Shown piece by piece: positions 1 to 13,004 of a stretch of 64,000 nucleotides of DNA (position 1 is the first letter of the stretch; each line of letters begins with the position of its first letter). This DNA is from Impatiens glandulifera (taxonomy: Eukaryota > Streptophyta > Magnoliopsida > Ericales > Balsaminaceae): the NCBI RefSeq assembly GCF_907164915.1, contig NC_061866.1, positions 25,251,905-25,315,904 on the forward strand. The letters are read 5' to 3'. Made by a program: the position numbers and the translations under genes. The notes under the pieces were generated by a model. It ran no database searches. It had not been told where the DNA came from and worked only from the letters and a program-made list of their open reading frames with translations.

Positions 1-791
1 ACATTTCATATTGGAGAAGGTCAACATTGAGATAGTTGAACTTTTTCATATTCCATCAAAGACTCCAGATAAGAGACAACTCTCCCAAGGACAATATTTC
101 AAAAATTATGTAACAAATTAGGGATACATATTTTGTAATTTGTACATGTCAACTTGAGGAAGAGTGAATATATTATTATATTGTAATATAAATGTGGGTT
201 AGCATATGGTGTAACTACTCACTACCTTTCTCTTTTTAATTATTTTGTATATAATTGATGTATCAACATTTATTTGGACATTATATGATAAGGATCAGAC
301 ATACATACTGTCTGTTATCCACTCTTAGAAACTTACATTATTGATAGCTCAGCTTTTGTTGAGATGATCCTCTCTTAAATGTATTTAGCAAAGAATGTAA
401 TGCTTGGCTTCATGTTCCATTGTCATTGATTCCTACTACTTCATTCAACTAGAAGTTACACTTTAAAGAATCCTCAAGGCAATGAATACAGGCATATGAT
501 CTATTTGCTTAAATTTTCATCTTTATTAGGAAGCTGAAGCCAACAAATACATGAACTCACAATTGTCTTACAAAAAAAGAAAAAAAGTGGCCCAGTGAAG
601 GAGAAAAAGCTCTAAATAAATACTCCACATACAAATTAGAGCATGTAGTTTGACAAGCCATCTATTGTGTAGGATAAAAGAAAAGAAAAGAAAAAATCAA
701 GGGAAGAATAACTGAAACCTCTTGAAGAGGAGGAACTGAAGGCTTGAATGGGCGGCTAACTTTTTATGGCATCATTGAATTTAATTAAGAA
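1..791. other. Intergenic DNA and 3' flank of the GET3 gene
   Basis: I see no coding potential here. It is AT-rich, with A/G-rich runs around 570-700. The part nearest 791 should contain the 3' UTR of the minus-strand gene that ends at 792. Confidence 0.5.
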
Positions 792-3700
792 TTAGACCTT
801 TTGTTTTCCTTTTCTTAGTCTTTCTAGTTCTGCTTCAGCATCTTTCAACTGCTCCCTTAGAGATGATACCCTGCTATCCACCTCTTCCACTGTTGCCTTT
901 AAAGGTTGATATGGTGCCAAAAAATGTTGTGAAAATGATTTTAGTGCTTCCACTCCACAAACCTGCACATTTTGAAACCACATCAAAATGTATGAAAGAA
1001 ACACCAAACAAACCAAAACCTTGACCTGTAATGTTCTGAAAGCAACAAAGACTGTCATTATGACTTCTCACATAGATCTCAGGTCTTAAAGGGGGGGTTT
1101 ATCATTTGAAAAGGGGTTTTGAAAGCATGGTGTTTTAAGGTCAATGAAACGACAAGAAGAGGAAAGACAGAAAAAAAGAAAAAAAAAGAGATGAAAAGTT
1201 AGATTCCGATCAAATAAAACTCAATCATGCAATAAAACTGAAAACTAATTATCTAATAAATTTTTGGCAGCAGAAGAAGTATAACCGCTAAAAATGATAC
1301 CACAAACAGATTAAGGCAAAAGAAAAGGAGGAATGCAGGCAACATAAGAACTTCAAGATGGATAAAAAAATCAACTGTATTTAATGAGAGATTAAAGTTT
1401 TTTACCTCTTCTGGCAGCAATGGTAGCTTAGTGATATGAAAATCATCATATAACATGTAAAATTGATCAATGTATTTTTGTTGCATCCTCATTCTAGCTT
1501 TCAGCAGTCTGGATTCATTAACTGCAAAGGCAGTAGGAATCTATTAATATACGATTCTTTATAAGGGTCAGTGAGATAGACTGTATCATGTAACTAAATG
1601 TACCTTCTTCATAAAACAGCACTTGATTAATAATGATGTTGTGAGTATCTATCTCAAATTTAGTCAGCTCCTGCACAAGCCTCTCAGTTTCATAGAGAGA
1701 AAGAAATTCAGGAATGCAAACACAGACAAATGTCGTTAAATCCTGCAACAGGAAAAGTGAGGTCAAATAATGCCAACGGGAAAAAGATGAACTGTAAACA
1801 ATAATAAGTAGCAAGGAGTCTTAGTTCCAAACCAAATGAAAAAAAAAAAGATGAAAAAAAAGTAATGGATTGATGAGGATCTAGCAAGTCCACTTGTTAT
1901 GTAAAGATGTAATGGAGCTAGGCCGATCTCATTGGGCCTGATTTAAGATCATTAGTGGAAGAATATAATTAGTTAGATGTCGTTAACTTACAATTAAAAT
2001 AGAGGAAGTAGCTAGGGTATTTCTAATATGTTGAAAAACAATACTATTTCTCCCTCAGCTTAGGCTTTTCCTTTTTCATTTATAATACTCTCTGGTTCTA
2101 ATATCCTTTCTTCTATAACCCCTAGTTTATCATATCTTCTTGTATAAACCCTAAAGGTCTTTACAAAGAGCACCAACTAACCAAAACAATTAGAAAGATC
2201 ATAACATTAAATCAAAACTATATAAGCTTCAAATTGATGATAGCATTGATGCTAGATGAGAGAAACAGAGAACATATATAGGTGAGAAAACCAGAAACTG
2301 TAATTCTGATTTCAACATAACTGCCTCAACAATAAATTCTTCTACTTATTTATATGCTTTCTCCAAATTCCTGTAACAACATATTTATCACTAAATACAT
2401 GTATGCCACCTCTTACCATTTATGTGTGTATTTAAATATCAATCAAATGGGTATCACACTTTATGTAAACCTTCTTCCCTCAATGAAGAACGGGTAATTG
2501 TAACTTCATTTGTTTCAAATCTAAACATAATCCAGAAATCCATCGCCTGCAACTAACAACTTTGATGAGCGGAATAATCACTATTACATTTTAAGGTTTC
2601 CCTCATATTTACTTAGGCTATGTACCTATGTTGGACTTGAGTTTGTCTCAAAAGTATTAAGGCCAAACCAGTTCTAATTAAAGTCTCCAACTAGCAAAGT
2701 TGACCCAACCTGAGCAAGTTTTAACAGAAAATCAACTTTTATTTAGATTGGAGTTCAATAATTTTTTGGCCAAATACCTATATCAGGATTTAACCTTATC
2801 TCATACAATTAAGAGCCTGTATTTAGGACCTGAATCTAGTTTGGACTTTTTATTTGTCTCCAAACACCAATTAAAGGTCTATACACAGAACTAGACCTAT
2901 CTTAGGACTTAGATTATGTATGATTGTAGTATAATATTGTTTATGAGTAAACCCATAAAAAGACCTCAAAGAATTAGTCAATTTCTTATATGAAGCATTT
3001 TTAAGCTGCAATTTTTAACACTGTTTTTTCATTCAAACTTTAAGCACATTGGACCATTTTTACTAACTAGACACTTTTATCTTTTGCCACGAACAACATA
3101 TTTAACGTATAAAGAAACATAAGCAATTTATTTCTCTAAAGACCAAAAATAAAAGGGTGGAGTAAGCAAGAATGGTCCTAGGTGGTTCAATGGAAAATTC
3201 TCCGTTTAAAGTTATCACTTAAAAAGTGTTAAAATCAAAACAGTCAGTTAGTTTGAGGGCTTATAAAAAAAACAATAGTTTAAGGGCAAATTTCAAAATG
3301 GACAAATACTTTAAGAGCTTATTTATGGGTTTACTCATTATTTTATTATGCTAATGACATATGTTTCAACCAAAGCTGTACGGAATATAGTTAAGTTACT
3401 CAATCTTTTTTCCAAGAAAAGGATGAAACCTTTTATTAAAATAAGGAAGAAACAATTGCTTTTGAACACATGAAATAAAACTATTTCTTCTAGTTACATT
3501 TCACAATGATATCAAATTATGCACTATTTCTTCAAACGTTATCCTTTAATCCATTAGCCACTCATCATTCTTGAAGTATCAATGCCCCATTTCTTGCATC
3601 GTAGCTCATTTTGGGTTGTGTTGGTTACTTTCTTCCAGATACCACTTTGGATAATGACACATTCTTGTCTCTTTCCATGACTCTTTAGCTCCAATTATTT

Positions 3701-6700
3701 TTATAAATTACTCTATCTTTATCAATGTTCTTTAGTTAGTATTCAAACTATTGGCCCTAACCCAATCAATGCTATCTCTCATCCCATTTCGTAGGAACTG
3801 TTAGTCTATATCCCAATTTATTTGATTTCTTGGATGATTCAATCACTTTAACAAATATGATCACTAAGTTACCCTAATCTAGTCTTTTGCCTTTCCAATA
3901 AAAAAATTATTATTATCATCCATCAACCACAATACAATCAAAATTATTGAAAATAATACTTACTCTCTCTCTTTTCTCTAACTCTAGTGCTACACATTTA
4001 ATGTAAGTGCAATTATTAATCTTTTTTTTTTAATTTTGTTAATATATTTTGTCCTGAAATCTTCACACCGCCCCTTACTACAACTCACTAAATATTAAAG
4101 GTTCATTCATGATGAGACAGAGGGATTACTTTTTATGGCAAAGTTTTGCAACATCATGAATTGATACATGATAGGGTAAAATGACTAGATTTAGAGGTTT
4201 AGATGAGAAAAGAATATAGATATCTCATAGATAGGAAGAACGGCCAAATGCCTGGAGGAGAGAGATAGACATGACATCCGATATTTCATACATGCCCTTC
4301 ACAAAACCTAGCTATAACTATATGCTGCTACTAATTAACTAAACAATATTAAAATAATGTCCATTGACAAAAGCCCACTAACAAGACCCACTCAGTACGG
4401 TAAGAACCCTAAATTAAAACCTAACATGTATCAGAAAAATCCTTTGCATGGTAAACATGAGCAGCATAAATTAGTTGAAAAAGTATCATTGGTCAGTTCA
4501 ACCAATTTAAAGTTTAGGCATACTGTATTGTTATGCAACATTTAAAGACACAAAAGTACCTACAAGACTCTTTTGTTTGTTCATTTCCTTTGATAGTTCT
4601 TTTTTCTTCTGTTAATTGGGATCAGGAAATGGATGATGAATATGAAATCTTACCGGATCCTTAAACTGCTTATTGACTTGCTCAATAATATACTTCATTC
4701 CCTCGAGCCTTCCCAAAAGTGCATCCTCGCCAAATTCATCATCAACACCAAACATACGAGTCATCTGCCATTATAAATTAAGAAATTCCATAAGAGAAAT
4801 TATTTTATTAAAAAGGAAATGGAAAGATAACTTCGTTCTAGAAATCATATATTATCAAAGCACGCAAGAAAGCCAATCAGCCTTTAACTAGCGTCGTAAT
4901 ACATGCCATAACCTGCAACGTTGTGATAATTATTTCTTTGTCTTTGGCAATAACTTCTGTATGAATGAAGGTCATAAAGAATGTAAGCACATTCTACATA
5001 AGACAGCATGGAATGTGCCTTCATGAATTTAGTAAGATAAACAGTTTCCATAAAAATATTAAGCATTTCTATTCTGGGAGATATTTCAAGAGGAAAAATA
5101 AAAAACATATTCTGCAAAATAATTGAATGGTATATCAGAAATTATTAATGCAAATCATCAAAGAAAATTCACTACCTGACTTAGTAGGCCACCAAATTTA
5201 TTCTTCAAAGACATCATTTTAGCAAGCCCCTTTTCTAATGTCGATGGGAATTGCAACAATCGCAGAGTATGGCCCGTAGGAGCTGTATCAAATACAATGA
5301 CAGAATATTCCATTGTTTGCACCAATCTGCAGATAAAAGAAGAGGGAAAATATTTTAAAACATACTAAAAGCATGAAGACAAACAAAGCAAAGAATGGGT
5401 AAAGAAGAAAGAGAAGATGAAATATTTTCTATATCTTAAATAGTAATAAGCATAATGTGTATGCATTCATGGTGAAAACTCATAGAAACTTGTCGATACG
5501 ATCAACAACCATCTATATTTACCAATACCATGAAACTGCTAGGATGACCTTGGAGGCTTGGAGTAGTAGAAGCCACAAGTTATCAATATGCCTACACCCA
5601 TTAACTACTTTGTATAACAAATAGCTCATTCATTTATTCTATAGACATGCCTAAATGTTAGCATAATTGTTTAATATCATTCTGAGAATTAATTTCAACA
5701 TAAAGTCCAAATGGATGGGAAAAAAATGTGTCTCTTCTTTATATTTTGGATTAAGCATGCCGGTTAAGTGAGTTAATTCATGATATAATCATATAAGACA
5801 TGATGAATCAAGTTTATTTAGTAAATGTTGAAGTGGAAAATATCATAGGTCTTGAGTAGCATACAAGGGGATTGTCTAATCTCATTGAAAACCCTTAGAA
5901 ATAATGCGTAAGGTAGATGAAGAGAACCAGCCTTATACCCCCGTCCACACATTTTCATCCTTAAGTGGTAAAATGTCAAAGTAACAAAAAGAAGGTAAAG
6001 ATTATAATCTTACCCAAAAAAAAAAGGTAGCTGAAGCGTAATAGACTTAAGAAGAAATATGACATGCAATGGCATAGGCTCATTAAGTTAGAATCACATT
6101 AAAAATGGGGATTGGATCCTGATAAAATGTTAGCCACAACACATGTAGTTAACAATGTAGCTTATTAGGCCAGATTTGATTCTTTTTGTTTCAACTAATG
6201 AAATCCATTATGTATATTTTTGCTTTTGAAAATGAGAATTGAGCATGTTCAGTATCTCATGAAAAATCTTTAAATCTTTTTCGTTTGAGGAAAAAAAAAG
6301 AGGTTAGAATAACATTCTCAATGTCTCACATACTCTAGTTGTATTTTGCTGTCTGATATCTGACTCTTTAACGAGAGCAACTGGCTAATTTGCGTATTGC
6401 ATAACATATTACACGGCACCACTCCAAATATCAACATCCATGCTATACTAGTCCTTAGATCTAGAGAGGTAGACTTACTTGAGCATCTCAGCAAAGCTCA
6501 TGGCTTCGTCAATTCCAGGGATGGCATTAGCTAAATCAGATATAAAGCCATCCATTCCATCTTGACCGTTTGTCTCCTCAGTCTCCACAGTTGGATCCAC
6601 CTCCTATTGAACCAGAAGGAAATGAATTGAAGTTCGTTCAAATATGTTATCCTCTAAAACAAAATGAGAGAATGAAGGACAGCTGAAATAATGTCAATAC

Positions 6701-7053
6701 AATAAATAAATAACATTGATTCGAACAGGAAATGATCATGAAAGAGAATCAGTAATGAATTGATAAACAACCCACAAAATACAAAATCATACCATGGCGT
6801 ACAAATTGGTGAAGCCATTAACGAGAGTAGGAGTTTTGGTGAACCTCTGCTGAAAAGCATCACTTAGATTGTGGGCAGGATCTGTAGAGATAATGAGTAC
6901 GGAAGATCGAACCCTAGAGAGAAGGATCGAGATAATTGAGCTGCAAGTTGTCTTTCCCACGCCGCCTTTGCCTCCCACGAATACCCACTTGAGACTATCT
7001 TGATCCAAAATGTTCTGCACTGAACCAACTGGCATCTCCTCGCTGGAAGCCAT
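792..7053 (-). CDS. GET3: GET3/ASNA1-type ATPase, guided entry of tail-anchored proteins (7 exons, complete)
   Basis: Cytosolic ATPase that binds the C-terminal membrane anchor of tail-anchored proteins and passes them to ER receptors. Spliced exons on the minus strand: 6793-7053, 6479-6603, 5176-5326, 4654-4764, 1604-1742, 1406-1521 and 792-962. All have GT-AG borders and compatible phases, giving 357 residues, close to the usual ~350. The deviant P-loop GGKGGVGKT is at residues 27-35, switch I ([12 protein letters not shown]) near 56-67, and the switch II motif [12 protein letters not shown] in exon 3. Exon 5 carries [18 protein letters not shown]. The ATG at 7053 is chosen because the P-loop follows at the normal distance. 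The CxxC of animal and yeast Get3 is absent: the aligned stretch reads [14 protein letters not shown]. Intron 4 is 2.9 kb and holds a MITE. No disabling change is seen, so the gene looks functional. Confidence 0.95.
2944..3337. mobile_element. 394-bp MITE in intron 4 of GET3
   Basis: The left end TGAGTAAACCCATAAA is matched in inverse orientation at the right end, ending at 3337. Both sides are flanked by TTA (2941-2943 and 3338-3340). A 3-bp TTA duplication points to the PIF/Harbinger (Tourist) group. It has no coding capacity and lies well away from the splice sites. Confidence 0.7.
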
Positions 7054-7177
7054 CTGTCAGCTCTCCACCTCCCCGTATCACCCCCCAACTCTACCTAGAG
7101 AATAAATCGACGATAAATTTTGAGAATGGTGGAGGGAGATGGAGAGATTCGAGAGGAACTGGGTTGGGTTTCCGGTT

Positions 7178-7187
7178 TGGTATATAA
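7178..7187 (-). promoter_or_regulatory. Probable TATA element of GET3
   Basis: On the minus strand the sequence reads ACTTTATATACC about 125-135 bases upstream of the GET3 start codon at 7053, a normal distance for a plant core promoter with a short 5' UTR. No transcript evidence is available, so this is inferred from position and motif. Confidence 0.45.
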
Positions 7188-7366
7188 AGTTCTAATTCCT
7201 TCGGTCACCGTTCTCCTCTTCGGCGGAAAGCTGCTGCCGGTGCCTCCTGCCAATTTCGGTTATTGTGAATTGTGATTCGTGTCGTGTCGAACAAAACTGT
7301 TTAACCTGAAAATTTTTATCTTTTAAAAAAAAAAAAAATAAAATAAGTGCTTGTTTGATGTTCAAA

Positions 7367-8536
7367 ATGGAAATTTGACGAAAATGACCCTCAAAACCTA
7401 ACAAATTCCAAATATAACCTAGCCTAATAAATTTTTTTAAAAAAATAACTTTTTTGGGCATGGCAAATGACCCAATTTGCCCTTAATATATTTTTCTTGT
7501 TTTTTTCTTTTTTCTTCTTCACTTCTTTTTTTCTTTCTTCTTCTCCCCCAACAGACAATGACAATGCTTTCCCTCCATTATTAGCACCAACTCCGAAACC
7601 AAACACTCTCGTGACAGAAAGAAGATCCATGAAATTCAATCATCGTCGGCGCGGAGGGAGATCCATGGAATTCAATCATCGCCGGCGCGTCAAAAGATCC
7701 ATCGACCCAACTTCGTGACAGAAGAAATATCCTTGTTTTTTTCTCCTTACTTTGATTGAAGGTGTTCAAATGCCCAATTCAATTCCATCATAATCATCTT
7801 CAGATTCATCTTCTTTTTCGTGGTTTGGAGCTTTGTTTGGTGGGAAGAAAATGAAATAGTTTGCGTCGACGCAATGTATAGTTTGTGTCACACCTAGTTT
7901 GATAGAAATAAAATAATAGGTTGAAATATGTATCAAAAATAGCTGTAGTAAAGTGATAATTATTTATGCTTGTTATGCAAGTGACCAGGGTTTGATCCCA
8001 GGCAATTGTTTTTTTTACATTGCATCGACGCAAACTATATACTTTGCGTCGACTCCTGGTCATTTGTATACTACAACTATTTTGATACATATTTCAACAT
8101 ATCATTTTGTTTCTATCAAATTATGCGTGACGCAAACTATACATTGCGTCAACGCAAACTATTTTATTTTCTTCCCACCAAACAAAGCTCCAAACCAAGA
8201 AGAAGAAGATTCTAATGGAATTGAATTGGGCATTTAAACACATTCAATCAAGCAATGAGAAAAAAAAATCAAGGATCTTCTTTCTTTTACAAAGTTGGGT
8301 CCATGGATCTTCCTCCGCGTCGGCGATGATTGAATTCCATGAATCATCTCGCAAATTTTTTTTTTTAAAAAATTGTGTTTCGCGATTGTGGACTTTTCAC
8401 ATGACATCCGGTTGCGTGTCGTGACATGGGCAATTTTGTCAAAAAAAATATGAAGTTGTCACCAGCGCATTTAATATTATCCGTTGGTCACCAGCTCATT
8501 TACCCCACTTTCTGGGTCATTTCGTCAAATTTCCCA
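7367..8536. mobile_element. Foldback-type element with long inverted arms
   Basis: The left arm from 7367 (GGAAATTTGACGAAAATGACCC) reappears inverted at the right end (8513-8536). Inner blocks also pair. GATCCATGGAATTCAATCATCG near 7662 matches the reverse of 8307-8345. The stretch naming a TTTGGTGGGAAGAAAATGAAATAG-like block near 7838 matches 8160-8190. GCGTCGACGCAA blocks flank the centre at 7863 and 8027-8150. Arms are roughly 450-600 bp. The termini resemble those of the MULE at 9043 (GGAAATTTGATGAAATGACCC), suggesting a non-autonomous relative. Similar direct repeats flank it (TTTGATGTTCAAA at 7354 and TTTGATATGTTCAAA at 8537), but they are not a clean target duplication. Small open frames inside are by-products of the arms. 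Confidence 0.7.
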
Positions 8537-8639
8537 TTTGATATGTTCAAAGAATCAATCTTATCATCTCATCTAACATATAAAATCAATTTTTTTTTTT
8601 TCAAATCTAACTATTAAGATATCTTGGGTTTCATAAAAT

Positions 8640-9032
8640 TTAAAATATGTTAATAATATATTTATTTGTAAAAATTACTATGATACAAATTTAATCATCC
8701 AAAAATTATAGTAAATAAATTGGATGGATGGGTTAAAATTATCTCAATTTGCATGTTATCTCCTTGCTCTCTTATTATTTTTTCTAAAGCTTAATTAATG
8801 AGATTATATCATTTTATATAAATTTATTTTTAAAACAAAGATAAATAAGTTTGATAATATTATATTTTAATTGAATTAAAATTTATTAAAAATTTTGTTA
8901 CAAATTATTGTTCCTTTAATAATATATTTATTAATATATATATCTATATTTTATAATTTTATTAGATTTATTATAAATATTTATATTAAAACGTTAATAT
9001 TTTCCTAAAAAATATTTATTAATATAAATAGG
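8640..9032. other. AT-rich spacer
   Basis: Very AT-rich DNA between the foldback element and the MULE. I see no gene, repeat unit or terminal structure in it. Confidence 0.5.
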
Positions 9033-9042
9033 TGAATAATAT

Positions 9043-9422
9043 GGAAATTTGATGAAATGACCCTGATAAAGGGCCTAAATCCAAAAAAGATCTCGCCCGA
9101 TGAACTTTGCAAAAGGGCCTTTTCGCCCTGCAAAATATTCGTATTGTCCCTCGCGTGCCCACATTAGCGCTCAAAGACGCGAAATACAACTCTTGCACTT
9201 TCCTCTAAAACGCGTTTTTGAACTCACGTGTTTTAGATGAAACATGTTAGTGACACTTCACGTTAATGGAAAGACGTGAAATGTCACTCGCGCGATTCAT
9301 CTAAAATGTGTTTATGAACTCACGCGTTTTAGATGAAAATACGTGAGTGGTTTTGCGTCATTCATCGTATATATACTTTATTTTGCCATAATTTAAAAAA
9401 AAACATTCACGACTCTCTCTCC
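9043..9422 (+). repeat. Left terminal inverted repeat of the MULE
   Basis: About 380 bp match 14649-15032 in inverse orientation with scattered differences. The arm includes several CG-rich direct repeats built on AACTCACGCGTTTTAGATGA, and a TATATATACTTTATTTT block at its inner end that could act as the transposase promoter. Confidence 0.85.
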
Positions 9423-9701
9423 GACTCTAGTCTCGAATCTCTCTTCGACTTTACTCTACGTGAAATACTCACTGAGGAGGAGTTTGCTAGTATGTTTCAT
9501 GGAAATACAATGTGCTAAGAATTTCCCACAAGTTTGCTTCAATGGACCTATTGGAGAGGGGTCTCCTATCCCATTAAATCCGTTGCAGCAAACTTCTCAG
9601 AAGTTGTTGCATTGGATTTCCATAAAACTCTACCAGCAAACTCCTCCTCGATTATGATTCACGCCATCTTCAAAAAGCAACAACTGAAGTAAGTAAAAAT
9701 C

Positions 9702-12307
9702 GTGAGCAAGGCAACAACAGAACATTATAATACGCGTAATTCTTGTAATGTTGTTGAACTGTTTTCAATTGCAGCTCAAGTAATTCTTTACTTTGATGAA
9801 GAGTGGAAAACTACGGATAATGTTACTCATTTTTCTGTAAAGTCAAACAGAGGTTTGAATGTTCCCCGAAATTCTACTTATGTCCAATTAGTTGATCTAA
9901 TCTATTCTGCTACTAATATTGACAAATCTATATATGATTTATTGCTTCAAGACAAATATAATACTTTGGGCATGAATGTCAAATTTTCTTATATAATTGA
10001 TATAAAAAATGATGTGGATGTGGAGTTCTTTTTACATGAAGCAGTTTCAGTCCACAACCGCACTCCATTGTGTGTATCTTTAGTAGAGAATTCACTACCT
10101 AAAAATCTAACAAACTCAACTAAAGAAAGTGTAGTGGTTCCAAAAATTGATGATCTTGATGTATTCCTGAAGCAGTGGAGGTTGTCTTTGAAAATAAAAA
10201 CGATATTGAAGAAGAACCATGTTTGCGTCTGAATGAGGGGGATGATGATTGGGTTCCTATTACCTAGCCTAGTAGTGCTTCTTGGGTTCCTATTACCCAA
10301 CCAACTAGTGCTTGGGTTGCTAGTACCAATCCAAGCAGTGCTTGGGTTCCTAGGATTGGGCTCCAACCAAACTGCAGTGATTGGGTTGTTAGTAACATAC
10401 CAAACATTGAAAATCCAATACCTGAGGCATTAACTTGTGAAATTGAAGTCAGTTCGTTGTTTGAGAATGAAAGAGAACTTCAACTGAGGTTACATAAATA
10501 TGCGATGGCTAATCATTTTGAATTCAAAGTGGCGAAGTAAAAAAAGATATTTGGGTGGTGAAATGTTTGTATCAGAATTGCAAGTGGAGATTGCGTGCTG
10601 TGAAAGGAAAATTCTCGGAAATGTTTAAGATTCAGAAAATTGTAAAAGATCATACATGTTCAATTGTGACAAGGCAAGAGAATGAAAGGCAAGCACCATC
10701 ATGGGTTATTGGGGAATGCATGAAGAGCAAGTACATGTACCATAACCATGACCACATGCCTAAGAAAATAATGGAAGACATGCATAGAAGTTATGGAATA
10801 AAGATTAGTTATAATAAGGTTTGGAGGTCTAGAGAAAAGTCCCTAATGGCGGTGTGAGAAACTATAGAGGATTCATATTGTAAATTGTCATCATACCTCT
10901 ACATGTTGGAGAAGAATAATCTAGGTACCATAATAGACATCTAGACGGATGAGCACGGCCATTTCAGGTATATGTTCATGTCCCTAGGCCTCTCAATTAG
11001 GGGTTTCAGAACTAGTCGTCGTCCTGTATTATGCGTCGATGCCAATTTTCTTAAGCATAAGGTTGAAGGTTAACTATTGGTGGTTATAGCATTGGATGCA
11101 AATGAACAACTATATCCTGTTGCTTTTGGCGTCGTTGATTTAGAGAATAATAACTCCTGGACATACTTCATGCAACAACTAAGAGTGGCAATTGGATCAA
11201 TCCAGGATCTCGTCTTCGTATCCGATAGACACCCAAGTATTGCCAATGCATTGTGCTCAGTTTTTCCAGAAGCATATCAAGGTGCATGCGCATACCACAT
11301 CAAGATGAATGTAATGGCCAAATTTAAAAATGATCATTGTCACACAGAAATTGAATTGACTCTCGTGCATACACCGTCCCAATGTTTAATCGGTTTTTTT
11401 GACAAGATCGGGATTAAAGACCCTCGTATAGCTGTTTATTTGAAAGATATTGGGATGGAGAGATAGAGTCGTGTCTTTTTCCCCAGTAAATGATACAATC
11501 AAATGACAAGAAATTACGCTGAGAGTTTTAATAGTCAGAGCAGGGAAACTAGAAAGTATCTCATATCAACCTTAGCTGACTATTTAAGATTCACAATACA
11601 ACAATGGTGTCATAATAGAAGAGAAAAGGCATATAATCACAAAAAATGTTTATCTCAATATTATGAAAAGTTCTTACGTGAGCAAGCTGAGAAAGCCAGA
11701 CTGTATAACGTCAATTCACTTAACCAATTCGAGTTTTATGTGCATGACGGTGAATCTCATTTTAAAGTTAAAATACATGAAATGACTTGTAGTTTTAGGG
11801 TATTTGATGTATCTGGTCTTCCTTGTACTCATGCCGTAGCTGCTGCCCATACACGAAAATTGGATCCCTATGACTTCTGCTCAAGGTAACAATTGCTCAC
11901 ATGTTTAATCATTATCGTTAATCTATCTATCTAACCAATTGCTCACATGTTTAATCGTTATCTTTTTCAGGTATTACTCAACTGAAATGTAGTTGAATGT
12001 ATATTCAGAGACATGTTATCTTGTTGGTGATGAAGATGAATGAGATGTTCCGGAAATTATCAAACAACGTGTCTGCCTAAAACCACTTGTTAAGGTAAAC
12101 AAAGGGCGGCCAACAATAAATCGTAGGTCATCTCAAGGTGAGACTCGTAAGGTCCGAAGACGATGCAACTCATGTGGTGATCAAGGTCATAACAAAGCAA
12201 CATACAAATTAGTGATGCCTGCACCATCTACTGTAAGAGCATTATCTCAGTAGCAGCATCAACCATCATCTCAGCATCAGCCATCATCTCAGTACAATGT
12301 TGAATAA
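9702..12307 (+). pseudogene. mudrA-like: MURA-type Mutator transposase, decayed
   Basis: Fragments in order match a plant MURA protein. An N-terminal region (9702-10232) is followed by a SWVPIT-type repeat. A MuDR DNA-binding domain lies around 10440-10700 (ENERELQLRLHKYAM, CKWRLRA). The DDE core runs from about 11030 to 11560: VDANFLKHK, then FVSDRHPSIANAL and AESFNSQSRE, carrying the expected acidic residues. A SWIM zinc finger (GLPCTHAVAAA) is at 11815-11850. An 85-bp GT-AG intron at 11886-11970 lies just after the SWIM finger and joins CSR to YYSTEM. A C-terminal zinc knuckle near 12157-12207 has Tyr in place of its last Cys. Stops near 10855, 10951, 11070, 11464 and 11987, plus frame changes, rule out a working enzyme. 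The true start is uncertain, as no good ATG precedes 9702. Confidence 0.88.
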
Positions 12308-12399
12308 TTTTATTTTCAACAAAATGTTCTAAGTTTACTTCAACCAAGATAATGTTGTATGAATAATGGTCTAAGTTTACTTCAACTAAGATTATCATT

Positions 12400-12760
12400 C
12401 ACCAGATTCTCAATCAACACATTCACCTTCTCCAAATCTTCTTCATTCACCTCCAAATCTTCCTCATTCATCTCCTCCAAATCTTCATCATTCACCTTCC
12501 TTTTCTCCACAAGCTCATCCTAAAAAAAGACCAAATGCTTGAATTAGACCAAATGCTTGAATTAGACCAAATGCTCGAATTACACCAAATGCTCGAATTA
12601 GACATACCTCAATATTATCATTCACCAGATCCTCAATCAACACATTCACCTTCTCCAAATCTTCCTCATTCACCTCCAAATCTTCCTCATTCATCTCCTC
12701 CAAATCTTTCCCATCATTGTCTTCCTCATTCACCTTATTTTTCTCCACAAGCACATCCAC
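12400..12760. repeat. Internal duplication and 18-bp tandem repeat inside the MULE
   Basis: A block rich in CCTCCAAATCTTCCTCATTCA is present twice (about 12400-12510 and 12617-12740), each preceded by TTCACCAGATxCTCAATCAACAC. Between them an 18-bp unit, CCAAATGCTTGAATTAGA, repeats four times (12532-12604). This is the spacer between the two convergent genes. Confidence 0.75.
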
Positions 12761-13004
12761 ATATTTCTCATTCAATCTTCTCTTTCTCTGTTCCTCCCCT
12801 AGTGTGGCTAATAATATGTCAAACTGTTCTTGTAGTTAGTTTAACATCTCTTTTATGAGATTTATTTCAGTTTTTAGTTCATTTAGGTCTTCCGTTAGTT
12901 GATCCAATCTACATCTATCATGGGGAGTTGTTGTTGTTGGATTCATTTGAGGGCCATCATCATCATGAGGATCTATTGATGCTGGAGTCAATTGAGAGGA
13001 ATCA

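Noticed and set aside
7467..8424. Cluster of overlapping short frames on both strands
   Set aside because: They fall in the inverted arms of the foldback element and mirror each other; none resembles a known protein.
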